From contig JACKBT010000040.1 in the NCBI GenBank assembly GCA_020634415.1, positions 1-42,055 on the forward strand: a DNA stretch of 42,055 nucleotides, read 5' to 3'. The number at the start of each line of letters is the position of its first letter. Within the stretch, counting starts at the first letter, position 1. The notes under the pieces are model-generated. The model saw only the letters and a list, made by a program, of their open reading frames with translations, did not search any database and was not told the DNA's origin. Below are positions 24,679-32,903 of the stretch, in pieces. The DNA is from Ardenticatenaceae bacterium (GTDB taxonomy: Bacteria > Chloroflexota > Anaerolineae > Promineifilales > Promineifilaceae). Position numbers and translations under genes: made by a program.

Positions 24679-25530
24679 ATGAATAACAAACGCATCCTGG
24701 CCCTATTTGCCCACCCCGACGATGAAATCATCGGCCCCGGCGGCACATTTGCCCACTACGCGGCCGCCGGTGTCCGCATCGAAGCCGTTTATGCCACCCG
24801 CGGTGAAGCCGGCGAAATCTCCGACCCCACCCTGGCAACCCCTGAAACTCTCGGCGAAGTGCGCGAACAAGAAATGCTGTGCGCCGCCCAAGCCCTCGGC
24901 TTCCAAAAAGTACATTTTCTGGGCTACCGCGATTCAGGCATGGCTGGCACCACCGAAAACCAACATCCCAACGCCTACATCAACGCCCCCGACGAGGCAG
25001 TGCTTGCCCAGTTAGTACCCATCATCCGCGCCATACGCCCCCACCTCATCATCACCTTCGAGCCATATGGCGGCTACGGCCACCCCGATCACCTCGCCAT
25101 CCACAAACACGCCCTCGCCGCCTACACCCTCGCCGCCGATCCCACCTACCAACCCGAACTGGGCACACCCTGGCAAACGCCGCGCCTTTTCTATGATGTT
25201 TTGATGATGAGCTTCTTTGACCGCATGATGGCCCACATGCAGGCGCACGGCATAGACACCACGCAAATGGAAAGCAACTTCACCGAAAGGCGCGTGAAGG
25301 GCTGGCCGGAAGGCAAAGTGACCTGCACGCTGGATGTAAGTGCCACCGTTGATGCTAAGTTTGCCGCCTACCGCTGCCACCGCACCCAATTTGGCCCCGA
25401 TGGCTTCCTGCGCCAACTGCCGGAGGCGGAGATGAAGCGGCTGCAAAGCCAGGAGTATTTCTATTTGGCCCGACCAGAACAGCCTGGTTTGGTGTTAACC
25501 GATCTATTTGAGGGGATTGACATTGAGTAA
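24679..25530 (+). CDS. PIG-L family deacetylase, MshB/Mca/BshB-like
   Basis: Zinc-dependent N-deacetylase of 283 residues. The zinc site is AHPDDE (residues 11-16: H12, D15) plus the late His in GYGHPDHLAIH (about 135-143). FLGYRDSGMAGT and IRPHLIITFEPYGGYGHPDH are close to MshB and Mca of mycothiol metabolism. Likely substrates are a GlcNAc-linked thiol precursor or its S-conjugates. A possible -10 (TATCAT, 24664-24669) is 9 bp before the ATG and no Shine-Dalgarno is seen, so the start may be nearly leaderless. The next gene overlaps its stop. Which thiol is involved is not shown. Confidence 0.88.
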   Translation: MNNKRILALFAHPDDEIIGPGGTFAHYAAAGVRIEAVYATRGEAGEISDPTLATPETLGEVREQEMLCAAQALGFQKVHFLGYRDSGMAGTTENQHPNAYINAPDEAVLAQLVPIIRAIRPHLIITFEPYGGYGHPDHLAIHKHALAAYTLAADPTYQPELGTPWQTPRLFYDVLMMSFFDRMMAHMQAHGIDTTQMESNFTERRVKGWPEGKVTCTLDVSATVDAKFAAYRCHRTQFGPDGFLRQLPEAEMKRLQSQEYFYLARPEQPGLVLTDLFEGIDIE

Positions 25531-26413
25531 GTTTGTAATTGCCGCTTTTTATCAATTTGTAAATTTGCCTGAGTTTGAGGAGTGGCAACGGCCGTTACAC
25601 CAACACTGCCAACAACACCACACCAAAGGCACCATCCTCCTCGCCCCCGAGGGCCTCAACGGCACCATCGCTGGCCCCCGTGCCGGCATAGATGCCGTCC
25701 TCGCCTACCTCCGTGCCGACAAACGGCTGCAAACCATGATCCACAAAGAATCCTTCGCCGACTTCATGCCCTTCAAACGCCTAAAAGTCCGCCTCAAAAA
25801 AGAGATCGTCAGCCTGCGCGTTCCCGGCATCAACCCCAACAACCAGGTAGGCCAATACATCACCCCCACCGCCTGGAACGACCTGATCCGTGACCCCGAC
25901 GTCCTCCTCATTGACACCCGCAACGACTTTGAAGTAGAAGTAGGCACATTTCAAGGCGCGGTTAATCCACAAACGGCCGCTTTCTCCGACTTCCCCCAAT
26001 TCGTGCAAAACCAGCTCAATCCCGCCCAACACAAAAAAATCGCCATGTTCTGCACCGGCGGCATCCGCTGCGAAAAAGCCACCGCCTACATGCTCCAACA
26101 AGGCTTCGAGGCCGTCTACCATCTGCAAGGCGGCATCCTCAAATACCTGGAAGACATCCCCGCCGCCGAAAGCATGTGGCAAGGCGAATGTTTCGTCTTC
26201 GACGAGCGCGTCACCGTCAACCACGCTCTGGAACCAGGCAGCTACCACCTCTGCTACGGCTGCCAACTCCCCCTCTCCCCCGCCGACAAAGACCATCCCG
26301 ACTACGAAGAAGGGGTCTCCTGCCACCGCTGCAGCCACACCACCAGCCCAGACCGCAAAGAGCGCCTGCGCGAACGCCAACGCCAATTCTTACTAACCCA
26401 AAACCGACAATAA
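25523..26413 (+). CDS. trhO: tRNA uridine(34) hydroxylase, rhodanese-domain TrhO
   Basis: Rhodanese-type protein of about 297 residues that forms 5-hydroxyuridine at wobble position 34 of tRNA. The TTG start at 25523 overlaps the PIG-L stop, 7 bases after AGGGG. An acylphosphatase-like N-domain (LLAPEGLNGTIAG) is followed by the DFMPFKRLKVRLKKEIVSLR linker, a rhodanese core (LIDTRNDFEVEVGTF) with active-site loop FCTGGIRCEKAT, and a C-terminal Cys-rich tail (CYGCQLPLSP ... CHRC) that likely binds zinc. All of this matches the YceA/UPF0176 family. The overlap implies translational coupling to the PIG-L gene. Confidence 0.93.
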   Translation: MSKFVIAAFYQFVNLPEFEEWQRPLHQHCQQHHTKGTILLAPEGLNGTIAGPRAGIDAVLAYLRADKRLQTMIHKESFADFMPFKRLKVRLKKEIVSLRVPGINPNNQVGQYITPTAWNDLIRDPDVLLIDTRNDFEVEVGTFQGAVNPQTAAFSDFPQFVQNQLNPAQHKKIAMFCTGGIRCEKATAYMLQQGFEAVYHLQGGILKYLEDIPAAESMWQGECFVFDERVTVNHALEPGSYHLCYGCQLPLSPADKDHPDYEEGVSCHRCSHTTSPDRKERLRERQRQFLLTQNRQ

Positions 26414-26488
26414 TCACCCTTTAACGCCTGCCCCTTACCGCTTGCCACCTGCCCCTCACCACCTGCCACTTGCCGCCTGCCCCGCCAG
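26414..26488. repeat. degenerate CCTGCC/TTGCC repeat tract
   Basis: The gap before the YqeY-like gene is a C-rich tract of about 10-bp degenerate units (CCTGCCCCTTACC, CTTGCCACCTGCCCC and so on). No coding sense is apparent. Confidence 0.45.
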
Positions 26489-26497
26489 TGTTAAAAT
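26489..26497 (+). promoter_or_regulatory. extended -10 promoter of the YqeY-like gene
   Basis: TGTTAAAAT fits TGn plus TAAAAT, 24 bp before the ATG at 26521 and followed by CTGGAGGCAG as ribosome binding site. Confidence 0.5.
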
Positions 26498-26520
26498 CTG
26501 ATTAACTGGAGGCAGTAACT

Positions 26521-26967
26521 ATGAGCCTAAAAGAACAACTACAAACAGACCTGAAAGCCGCCATGCGTGATGGCGACAAACCAAAACGAGACACCTTACG
26601 CATGGTCATGGCAGCCATTAAACAAGAAGAAGTAGACAACCGCATCACCCTGGACGATGATGGCGTTCTTGCCATTCTCACTAGGCAAGTCAAACAGCGG
26701 CGCGAAAGCATCGCCGACTATGAAAAAGCTGGCAAACTCGATGATGTTGCCCAAGAAAAGTACGAGATGGATTTGATTGAAACCTATTTGCCCCAAATGA
26801 TGAGCGAAGCCGAAATCGAACCCATCGTCGCCCAAATCATCGCCGAATTAGGCGTAACCGATGTTAAAGGAATGGGGCAAGTCATGGGTAAAGCCATGGC
26901 CGCGCTGCAAGGCAAGGCAGACGGCCGTCTCGTCAACCAAATCGTGCGGCAGAAGCTGCAAGGCTAA
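26521..26967 (+). CDS. GatB/YqeY domain protein
   Basis: Small helical protein of 148 residues with the full YqeY pattern: LKEQLQTDLKAAMRDGD at the start, RDTLRMVMAAIKQEEVD, then AILTRQVKQRRESIADYEKA, EKYEMDLIETYLPQMMSEAEI and MGQVMGKAMAALQGKADGR. The C-terminal half resembles the tRNA-binding tail domain of GatB. The role of stand-alone YqeY is not settled. A strong GGAGG precedes the ATG. It begins a group (yqeY, pgpH-like, ybeY, dgkA) that is also clustered in Firmicutes, where phoH usually sits inside it; phoH is absent here. Confidence 0.93.
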   Translation: MSLKEQLQTDLKAAMRDGDKPKRDTLRMVMAAIKQEEVDNRITLDDDGVLAILTRQVKQRRESIADYEKAGKLDDVAQEKYEMDLIETYLPQMMSEAEIEPIVAQIIAELGVTDVKGMGQVMGKAMAALQGKADGRLVNQIVRQKLQG

Positions 26968-26998
26968 ACAAGCCTGCGTGTATAAAGTGCGTTGGCAG

Positions 26999-27018
26999 AC
27001 TGGCCCATTCAGGCCAGT
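26999..27018. promoter_or_regulatory. small hairpin before the HD phosphodiesterase gene
   Basis: ACTGGCC/GGCCAGT with a CATTCA loop in the 80-bp gap after the YqeY-like gene. No T-run follows, so it is not a classical terminator. No Shine-Dalgarno is seen before the ATG at 27048. Confidence 0.35.
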
Positions 27019-27047
27019 CACCAACCCACCGCCACACCCCGTCACCC

Positions 27048-29228
27048 ATGTCAACCGACAACTCCACCTCCTGGCAGCGTTTCATGCACAACTCACAGTT
27101 GTGGATATTCGTCGTTACATTGACATTGGGCCTTACCGCCATTCTCTCTTTCAATCTCATCAGCCCCCAGATCACCGTCACAGAAGGCCAACCCGCCCCT
27201 GAAGACATTTATGCCCCCCGCTCCCTCACCTACACCAGCAGTGTCTTAACCGAACAGGCCAAAGAGCAGGCCCGCAGCAACGTCCCCCCTGTATACACCC
27301 CCTTCGACCCCTTCATCGGCCGCACCCAAGTTGCCAAAGCCGGCGCCGTCTTTAGCTTCATCGAAGTTGTCCGCGCCGACTCCTTAGCCACCACCGAAAC
27401 CAAACTAGACTATCTGCAAAAGATTGATGATCTGATTGTGGAAGGCGAAGTAGGGCGCGATTTGCTGCGTCTAAACCAGACCGATTTTCAAGGAGCGCGG
27501 CAAGAAGTGCTGAAAACCATAGACGAGCTAATGAGCCAGGAAATTCGCGCCGACCAGTTGGCTAATTTCCAACGAGCCGCCCGCCGCCCCAATCTAGTCC
27601 TCACCACCGCCCAAGATAATGTTGTTACCAATCTGGCGCACCAATTCATCGTTGAGAACGTCTTTTTAGATGAGGCCACCACCGCCCAGCGGCAGGAGGA
27701 AGCGGCCAACGCCATTGAACCAGTGGTGCGCACAGTGCCAAAAGACCGCCGCATTGTGCAGGTTGGCGACACACTAACAACGGCCGATATTGAACTGCTG
27801 ACCCAATTTGGCCTCCTACAGCAAGAAACCAACTGGGCCAATGTCGGCAGCCTCTTTTTAATCTCACTCATGAGCACGGCCTTAATTGCCTTCTATTGGC
27901 AGCGCTTCCACAACAAATTGCATGAAAACGGCCGTTACTACGCCGCCCTCGCCGGGTTACTCCTCCTCTTCACCCTTGCCGCCAACCTCATGATACCCAG
28001 TCCCGGCTTCCTCCCCTTCCTCTTCCCCATCTCCGCCCTATCCATGCTCATGGCCGTCATCTTCGACATTCGCTTCTCCGTCCTCAGCACCCTCGTCATC
28101 GCCTACATAGCCGGGCTGATTGCACCCAATTCACTGGAGTTGAGCTTGTATACGGCCGTTGGCGGTCTCATGGCCGTCCTCACCCTGCGCGATCTCCATC
28201 GCCTCAACGCCTTCTTCCGCGCTGGCCTCATGGCCGCCCTTGGCCACATCCTCGTCATCCTCATCTTCCGCCTGCCCCAAGACACCGACATCATCGAACT
28301 CATCCAACTCATCCTCTACGGCCTCGCCAACGGCGTATTTTCCACCGCCCTCACCCTCATCGGCTTCTACGTCATCGGCTCCATCTTCCGCGTCACCACC
28401 ACCTTCCAACTGCAAGAACTCTCCCGCCTCGATCACCCCCTGCTGCGCGAACTACTGCGCCGCGCCCCCGGCACATACCACCACAGCATCATGGTCGCCA
28501 ACCTCGCCGAACAAGCCGCCGAAAACATCAAAGCCAACAGCACCCTCGTGCGCGTCGGCGCCTTCTACCACGACATCGGCAAAATGAACCGCCCACCCTT
28601 CTTTACCGAAAATCAACAAGGCATAAACCCCCACGACAGCCTCGACCCCTACACCAGCGTCCGCATCATCCTCGGCCACGTCAGCGACGGCATGGAGATG
28701 GCCAAGCGGTATCGCCTGCCCGACCGCATCCGCGACTTCATCGCCGAACATCACGGCACACGCATCGCCAAAGGCTTCTACCTAAAAGCTGTAGAAAAAG
28801 CCGAAGAAGAAGGCGAAGAAGTAGACAAACGAAAATTCTCCTACGCCCTGGTTGGTGGCCGACGGCCACGCTCGCGGGAGACAGGCATTGTCATGATGGC
28901 CGATGCCATCGAAGCCACCTCCACCGCCCTCCGCCCCGACTCAGAAAAAGCCATCGAAAAACTCGTCAATTCCATCATTGACAGCGATCTCACCGACGGG
29001 CAACTGGACGAATCGGGTTTAACACTCGGCGATATTAAGTTGATTCGCGCCTCCTTCATTGAGACGCTCAAAGGCCGCTATCACGTGCGCGTCAAATATC
29101 CTGGCAATGAGGAGTTGGAAGTGGATGATGGACAAGCAGCCGCCGTGCAAACAGATGGCGCAATTTCCGGCTTACCCACTATTACCCCCTCTGGCAGCAC
29201 AGGGCTGCGGCGCGATGCCGCTACCTAA
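27048..29228 (+). CDS. 7TM-HD membrane phosphodiesterase, PgpH-like
   Basis: Membrane protein of 726 residues with the PgpH architecture. TM1 (LWIFVVTLTLGLTAILSFNL) is followed by an extracytoplasmic 7TMR-HDED domain (about 50-265, VTEGQPAPEDIYAPRSLTYT), seven helices (about 270-455) and a cytoplasmic HDIG domain from about 470. HD residues are visible: GTYHHSIMVANLAE (His near 478), FYHDIGKMNRP (His-Asp near 507), ILGHVSDG and EHHGT. Homologues hydrolyse cyclic di-AMP. It lies immediately before ybeY, as in many Gram-positive genomes. It should set the c-di-AMP level in response to an external or membrane signal. Confidence 0.93.
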   Translation: MSTDNSTSWQRFMHNSQLWIFVVTLTLGLTAILSFNLISPQITVTEGQPAPEDIYAPRSLTYTSSVLTEQAKEQARSNVPPVYTPFDPFIGRTQVAKAGAVFSFIEVVRADSLATTETKLDYLQKIDDLIVEGEVGRDLLRLNQTDFQGARQEVLKTIDELMSQEIRADQLANFQRAARRPNLVLTTAQDNVVTNLAHQFIVENVFLDEATTAQRQEEAANAIEPVVRTVPKDRRIVQVGDTLTTADIELLTQFGLLQQETNWANVGSLFLISLMSTALIAFYWQRFHNKLHENGRYYAALAGLLLLFTLAANLMIPSPGFLPFLFPISALSMLMAVIFDIRFSVLSTLVIAYIAGLIAPNSLELSLYTAVGGLMAVLTLRDLHRLNAFFRAGLMAALGHILVILIFRLPQDTDIIELIQLILYGLANGVFSTALTLIGFYVIGSIFRVTTTFQLQELSRLDHPLLRELLRRAPGTYHHSIMVANLAEQAAENIKANSTLVRVGAFYHDIGKMNRPPFFTENQQGINPHDSLDPYTSVRIILGHVSDGMEMAKRYRLPDRIRDFIAEHHGTRIAKGFYLKAVEKAEEEGEEVDKRKFSYALVGGRRPRSRETGIVMMADAIEATSTALRPDSEKAIEKLVNSIIDSDLTDGQLDESGLTLGDIKLIRASFIETLKGRYHVRVKYPGNEELEVDDGQAAAVQTDGAISGLPTITPSGSTGLRRDAAT

Positions 29229-29237
29229 CAAGTCCCC

Positions 29238-29711
29238 ATGAGTTCCTCAGAGTTTCAAATAGAAATCCAAGATGATGTGCCTGTGCCGGAGGGAGCAGTG
29301 GCGTTATTGGCAACGGCCGTTTCCCACACCCTCACACACCAACAAATCGCCCCACCCGCCCAACTCACCCTCCTCCTCACCGACGACAAAACCATCCAAC
29401 AGCTAAACCGCAATTATCGCCAGGTAAATGCCCCCACCGATGTCCTCAGCTTCCCCGACGGCGATATCTTGCCTGGCACAAACACGCCCTACCTCGGCGA
29501 CATCGCCATTTCCGTACCCTACGCCGCCCATCAGGCCGCACAAACCGGGCACGATCTGGCCGCTGAACTACAACTACTCGCCATTCATGGCACCCTCCAT
29601 CTGCTCGGCCACGATCATGGCGAGCCAGAAGAAAAAGCCACCATGTGGGCTGCCCAACAAACCATCCTCGATCAACTAGGGTTAAGCCATGTCACACCCA
29701 CCGAAGCCTAA
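29238..29711 (+). CDS. ybeY: endoribonuclease YbeY
   Basis: Metal-dependent RNase for 16S rRNA 3'-end maturation and ribosome quality control, cytoplasmic. The 157-residue length is normal. The zinc motif is HGTLHLLGHDH (H3xH5xH) near residues 115-125; LNRNYRQVNAPTDVLSFP and LGDIAISVPYA are also family hallmarks. It starts 9 bp after the PgpH-like stop and overlaps the start of dgkA by 23 bp, so the three are probably translated from one mRNA. Confidence 0.96.
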   Translation: MSSSEFQIEIQDDVPVPEGAVALLATAVSHTLTHQQIAPPAQLTLLLTDDKTIQQLNRNYRQVNAPTDVLSFPDGDILPGTNTPYLGDIAISVPYAAHQAAQTGHDLAAELQLLAIHGTLHLLGHDHGEPEEKATMWAAQQTILDQLGLSHVTPTEA

Positions 29712-30117
29712 GCAAAACCACCCCCACCCCCAAAATCGCATCACCGCAGAACTATACAGCCGTGCCCGCAGCTTCCGTTACGCCTTTGCTGGCTGGTGGT
29801 ACGTGCTGCGCACCCAGCACAATGCCTGGATTCATGCGCTGGTGTCAACGGCCGTCTTCCTCCTCGGCCTCTACTGTCAAATCACCCGCCAGGAATGGGC
29901 CATCCTCATCCTCACCATCATGGCCGTATGGATGGCCGAATTCATGAACACCGCCCTGGAAGCCGTCGTAGACATGACCATGCCCCATCCCCATCCCCTC
30001 GCCAAAATAGCCAAAGATGTAGCCGCAGCGGCCGTTTTAGTGGGGGCCATTGGGGCAGTTCTCATTGGTTTACTCATCATTGGCCCCCCCCTATGGGCAA
30101 AATTAACCACTGGTTAG
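29689..30117 (+). CDS. dgkA: DgkA-family diacylglycerol/undecaprenol kinase
   Basis: Small integral membrane kinase of 142 residues. After a His/Pro-rich N-terminus it has SFRYAFAGWWYVLRTQHNAW, then three helices with the catalytic motif EFMNTALEAVVD (second helix region) and KIAKDVAAAAVLVGAIGAV. Gram-positive homologues phosphorylate undecaprenol, recycling the lipid carrier of wall synthesis; the Gram-negative type uses diacylglycerol. The neighbourhood with ybeY and the PgpH-like gene is Gram-positive in style, so undecaprenol is favoured. The start overlaps the end of ybeY. Confidence 0.93.
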   Translation: MSHPPKPKQNHPHPQNRITAELYSRARSFRYAFAGWWYVLRTQHNAWIHALVSTAVFLLGLYCQITRQEWAILILTIMAVWMAEFMNTALEAVVDMTMPHPHPLAKIAKDVAAAAVLVGAIGAVLIGLLIIGPPLWAKLTTG

Positions 30118-30153
30118 CTTGCCAGAGTTGCCAGAGTTCGTTACGATCCTATC

Positions 30154-30162
30154 TGGTATAAT
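30154..30162 (+). promoter_or_regulatory. extended -10 promoter of the ABC-cNMP gene
   Basis: TGGTATAAT again, inside the same TCTGGTATAAT string as at 11490. It is about 100 bp before the ATG at 30267, so this transcript would have a real leader. GCCAGAGTT is repeated twice just upstream (30121-30138). Confidence 0.6.
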
Positions 30163-30266
30163 AACCTTCCGGTGACAGCCGCCCAGTGCGTCCATCACCC
30201 CCAACAGGCAGCTTGCAAAAATAAAGAGTCATATAGGGAGCGATTTCGCACGGAGTATCAACAAGT

Positions 30267-31427
30267 ATGCTCAATCTATTTAAGCGCGGGGAACAAGAAA
30301 CGGCCGATGCCTCCGCCACACAAAAACCCACGCACCTCATCAACCTGCGCCAGGTTGTCAAAGCCTACAACACGCCCGTCGGTGACTTCATTGCCCTGCG
30401 TGGTGTAGACTTGCAGATTGACCGAGGTGAATTTGTGGCCGTCATCGGCAAATCGGGCAGCGGCAAAACCACCCTCATCAACATGATCACGGGCATAGAC
30501 AAACCCTCATCCGGCGAGATCAACATCGGCGGCATACCCGTCCACACCCTGCGCGAAGGGCCAATGGCCGAGTGGCGCGGGCGCAACGTAGGCGTTATCT
30601 TCCAATTCTTCCAACTGCTGCCCATGCTCTCCTGCATCGAAAACATCATGCTGCCCATGGACTTCTGCAATTTGTATAACCCCCGCGAGCGCAAAGACCG
30701 CGCCATGCACCTGCTGCAGCAGGTTGGTCTGGAGGAACATGCCTTCAAACTGCCATCGGAAATCTCCGGCGGGCAGCAGCAGCGCGTCGCCATTGCCCGC
30801 GCCCTGGCCAATGACCCGCCCATTTTGGTGGCCGATGAACCGACGGGAAACTTGGATTCGAGAACGGCCGTTACCATCTTCAACCTCTTTGAAGACCTGG
30901 TAAACCAGGGCAAAACCATCCTCATGGTCACACACGACCAGGACTTAGCCAAGCGCGTCAGCCGCACCATCATCATCGCCGACGGCGAAATCATAGACGA
31001 ATATCTGGCTAAAACATTCACCGCCATCCAGGAGAAAAAGCTCATCGAAGCCAGCCGCAAACTGGAGCCGCAAACCTTCAATCCTGGGCAAGTCATCATC
31101 AACCAAGGCGACCACCCCGACAAGTTCTACATCATCACCAAAGGCTACGCCGAAGTGCTGCTGCAAGAGCCAGACGGCCAACAAATTGTGATAGCACGAC
31201 TGCAACACGGCCAATATTTCGGCGAAATCGGCCTCCTGCGCGGCGGCACACGCATCGCCACCGTCCGCGCCAGCTTCGACTCCGGCGTGGAGGTCGTCGC
31301 TTTAGACAAAGAAACATTTGAGGAGTTGGTAGGCGAATCCCCCATCACCCGCGAAGAACTAGACCGCATCGCCCACCAACGCACCTCGGAGACAGAATCA
31401 AAGAAAACAACAAACGGCAATCCATAA
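30267..31427 (+). CDS. ABC ATPase fused to a cyclic-nucleotide-binding domain
   Basis: A 386-residue fusion. Residues 22-250 are a MacB/LolD-type ATPase: Walker [10 protein letters not shown] (61-69), Q-loop [10 protein letters not shown] (110-119), signature [17 protein letters not shown] (164-180), Walker [12 protein letters not shown] (187-197) and H-loop VTHDQ (221-225). Residues 255-360 form a CRP-like cNMP domain ([20 protein letters not shown]) with a phosphate-binding cassette [18 protein letters not shown] that keeps the expected Glu (320) and Arg (329). There is no DNA-binding domain. The inference is an exporter ATPase whose activity is gated by a second messenger. The two HlyD genes follow on the same strand, but no permease does. 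Confidence 0.93.
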   Translation: MLNLFKRGEQETADASATQKPTHLINLRQVVKAYNTPVGDFIALRGVDLQIDRGEFVAVIGKSGSGKTTLINMITGIDKPSSGEINIGGIPVHTLREGPMAEWRGRNVGVIFQFFQLLPMLSCIENIMLPMDFCNLYNPRERKDRAMHLLQQVGLEEHAFKLPSEISGGQQQRVAIARALANDPPILVADEPTGNLDSRTAVTIFNLFEDLVNQGKTILMVTHDQDLAKRVSRTIIIADGEIIDEYLAKTFTAIQEKKLIEASRKLEPQTFNPGQVIINQGDHPDKFYIITKGYAEVLLQEPDGQQIVIARLQHGQYFGEIGLLRGGTRIATVRASFDSGVEVVALDKETFEELVGESPITREELDRIAHQRTSETESKKTTNGNP

Positions 31428-31483
31428 ACCGCCCTCGGTTCACCGCCCTCGGTTCACCATTCACGGATTACCGTTCACTGATT
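31428..31483 (+). repeat. four 14-bp tandem units
   Basis: ACCGCCCTCGGTTC twice (31428-31455), then ACCATTCACGGATT and ACCGTTCACTGATT (31456-31483), an exact 14-bp period between the ATPase-cNMP and the first HlyD gene. The ribosome binding site (AGGAG) follows directly. Confidence 0.7.
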
Positions 31484-31495
31484 AGGAGACAGTTC

Positions 31496-32869
31496 ATGCG
31501 ACGAATCATCATTGGTTTAGTCATCATCATTATTCTGGTTGGCGGGGGCTATTGGGCTTACCAACAGTTCCTGGCCCCGCAGCCAGAAGACGAAAACACA
31601 ACGGCCGTTGTCAACACCATTTCCGTCAACACCAGCGTAGAGGTCGTTTCGGCCGAGGGGCAAATTGTGCCCCGCCGTCACGCCAACCTCTCCTTCCAGA
31701 TGGGTGGGCAAGTGACAGAACTATTAGTAGCCGAAGGCGATGTGGTCAGCGCTGGCGATCCTTTGCTGCGCCTCGATGCCACCGACCTGCAAAACAACGT
31801 GGAACAGACCGAACTGGGTCTGGCCCAGGCCGAGGCCAGCCTGGCCGCCGCGCAAAAGCAGTTGGAATTGGCCCAAGCCAGCGTGGAGGCCGCCCAAGTC
31901 GGCGTTACGGCCGCGGAAGCGCAGTTGGCCCTCATCACCGCCGACCCCTCCGAGCAGCAAGTGGCGTTAACGGCCGTTCAAGTTGAAGCCGCCGAAGCCG
32001 CCATTAACCAGGCCTCAGCCAACCTCGGTTTAACCAACGAAGGCCCCACCGACTCCCAACTCATCTCCGCCGAAGCCCAAATCACCGCGGCCATCGCCCA
32101 AAGACGGCCGATCCGCGATGCCTACGGCCAGATTTTGCAATTTGAAATCACCGGCGACCCCGAAGAGCAAGCCCGCATCCAGTTAACCGCGGCCGAGGCC
32201 AATGTAATTGCCGCCCAAGCAGCCCTGGAAGCCTTGAATGAAGGAGCCACCCCAGCCCAACGTGCGGCCGCCTCAGCCGCCGTCGCCCAGGCCCAAGCCC
32301 AACGGCAGGTGGCCGAAGCCCAGCTAGATTTGCTGCTGGCCGATCCCAAACCGGAGCAAGTGCGGGTGGCTGAATTGGGTGTAGCGCAGGCAGAAACGGC
32401 CGTTACCCAGGCCCAAGTCTCCGTCACCCAGGCCCAAGCCACCGTCGCCCAGGCCCAAGCTGGTGTTACCCAGGCCCAAGCCCGGCTGACCGCCGCCCAA
32501 AATGCCCTGAACCGCGCCACCCTCATCGCCCCCTTCAACGGCACAATCGCCGCCCTCAACACCGAAGTCGGCGAAATTGTAGGCATGAGCCAGCCCGTTG
32601 TTACCCTGGCCGACCTGAGCGGCTGGCAGGTGGAAACAACCGACCTGACCGAATTAGACATTGTGAACATTGAAGTTGGTTTGCCCGTCGAAATTAGCGT
32701 GGATGCTCTGCCCGATGAGGTGCTGCGCGGCACGGTCAGCGACATCGCCACCGTCTCCAGCATCACACGGGGCGACATCACCTACAAAGTTACCATTGAT
32801 TTGGATGAAGCCGCAGAATTCCCTCTGCGTTGGGGCATGACCGTTTTTGTGGATGTGGATGTAGAGTAA
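31496..32869 (+). CDS. HlyD-family adaptor, first of a tandem pair
   Basis: Adaptor of 457 residues. Residues 3-22 (RIIIGLVIIIILVGGGYWAY) form a membrane anchor. The lipoyl halves are GGQVTELLVAEGDVVSAGDP (about 70-88) and the stretch near IAPFNGTIAALNTEVGEIVG (about 345). A long Ala/Gln coiled coil lies between them, with a striking VTQAQ(A/V) repeat at about 300-330. The C-terminus is a beta-barrel ending in LRWGMTVFVDVDVE. TTAGGAGACAG precedes the ATG. It is a clear paralogue of the next gene, sharing VSAEGQIVP, ETTDLTELDIV and the C-terminal block. Confidence 0.92.
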   Translation: MRRIIIGLVIIIILVGGGYWAYQQFLAPQPEDENTTAVVNTISVNTSVEVVSAEGQIVPRRHANLSFQMGGQVTELLVAEGDVVSAGDPLLRLDATDLQNNVEQTELGLAQAEASLAAAQKQLELAQASVEAAQVGVTAAEAQLALITADPSEQQVALTAVQVEAAEAAINQASANLGLTNEGPTDSQLISAEAQITAAIAQRRPIRDAYGQILQFEITGDPEEQARIQLTAAEANVIAAQAALEALNEGATPAQRAAASAAVAQAQAQRQVAEAQLDLLLADPKPEQVRVAELGVAQAETAVTQAQVSVTQAQATVAQAQAGVTQAQARLTAAQNALNRATLIAPFNGTIAALNTEVGEIVGMSQPVVTLADLSGWQVETTDLTELDIVNIEVGLPVEISVDALPDEVLRGTVSDIATVSSITRGDITYKVTIDLDEAAEFPLRWGMTVFVDVDVE

Positions 32870-32894
32870 TTACGTAATGACGTGATTACGTAAT
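32869..32894. repeat. two copies of the palindrome ATTACGTAAT
   Basis: ATTACGTAAT at 32869-32878 (overlapping the first adaptor's stop) and 32885-32894, between the two HlyD genes. A third copy overlaps the ATPase stop at 2542-2551. Confidence 0.6.
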
Positions 32895-32903
32895 TTGAAG
32901 AAT

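Noticed and set aside
25781..26386. 201-codon minus-strand ORF opposite trhO
   Set aside because: Hydrophobic Val/Gly/Ala composition is the usual shadow of GC-rich codons; trhO shows all family motifs.
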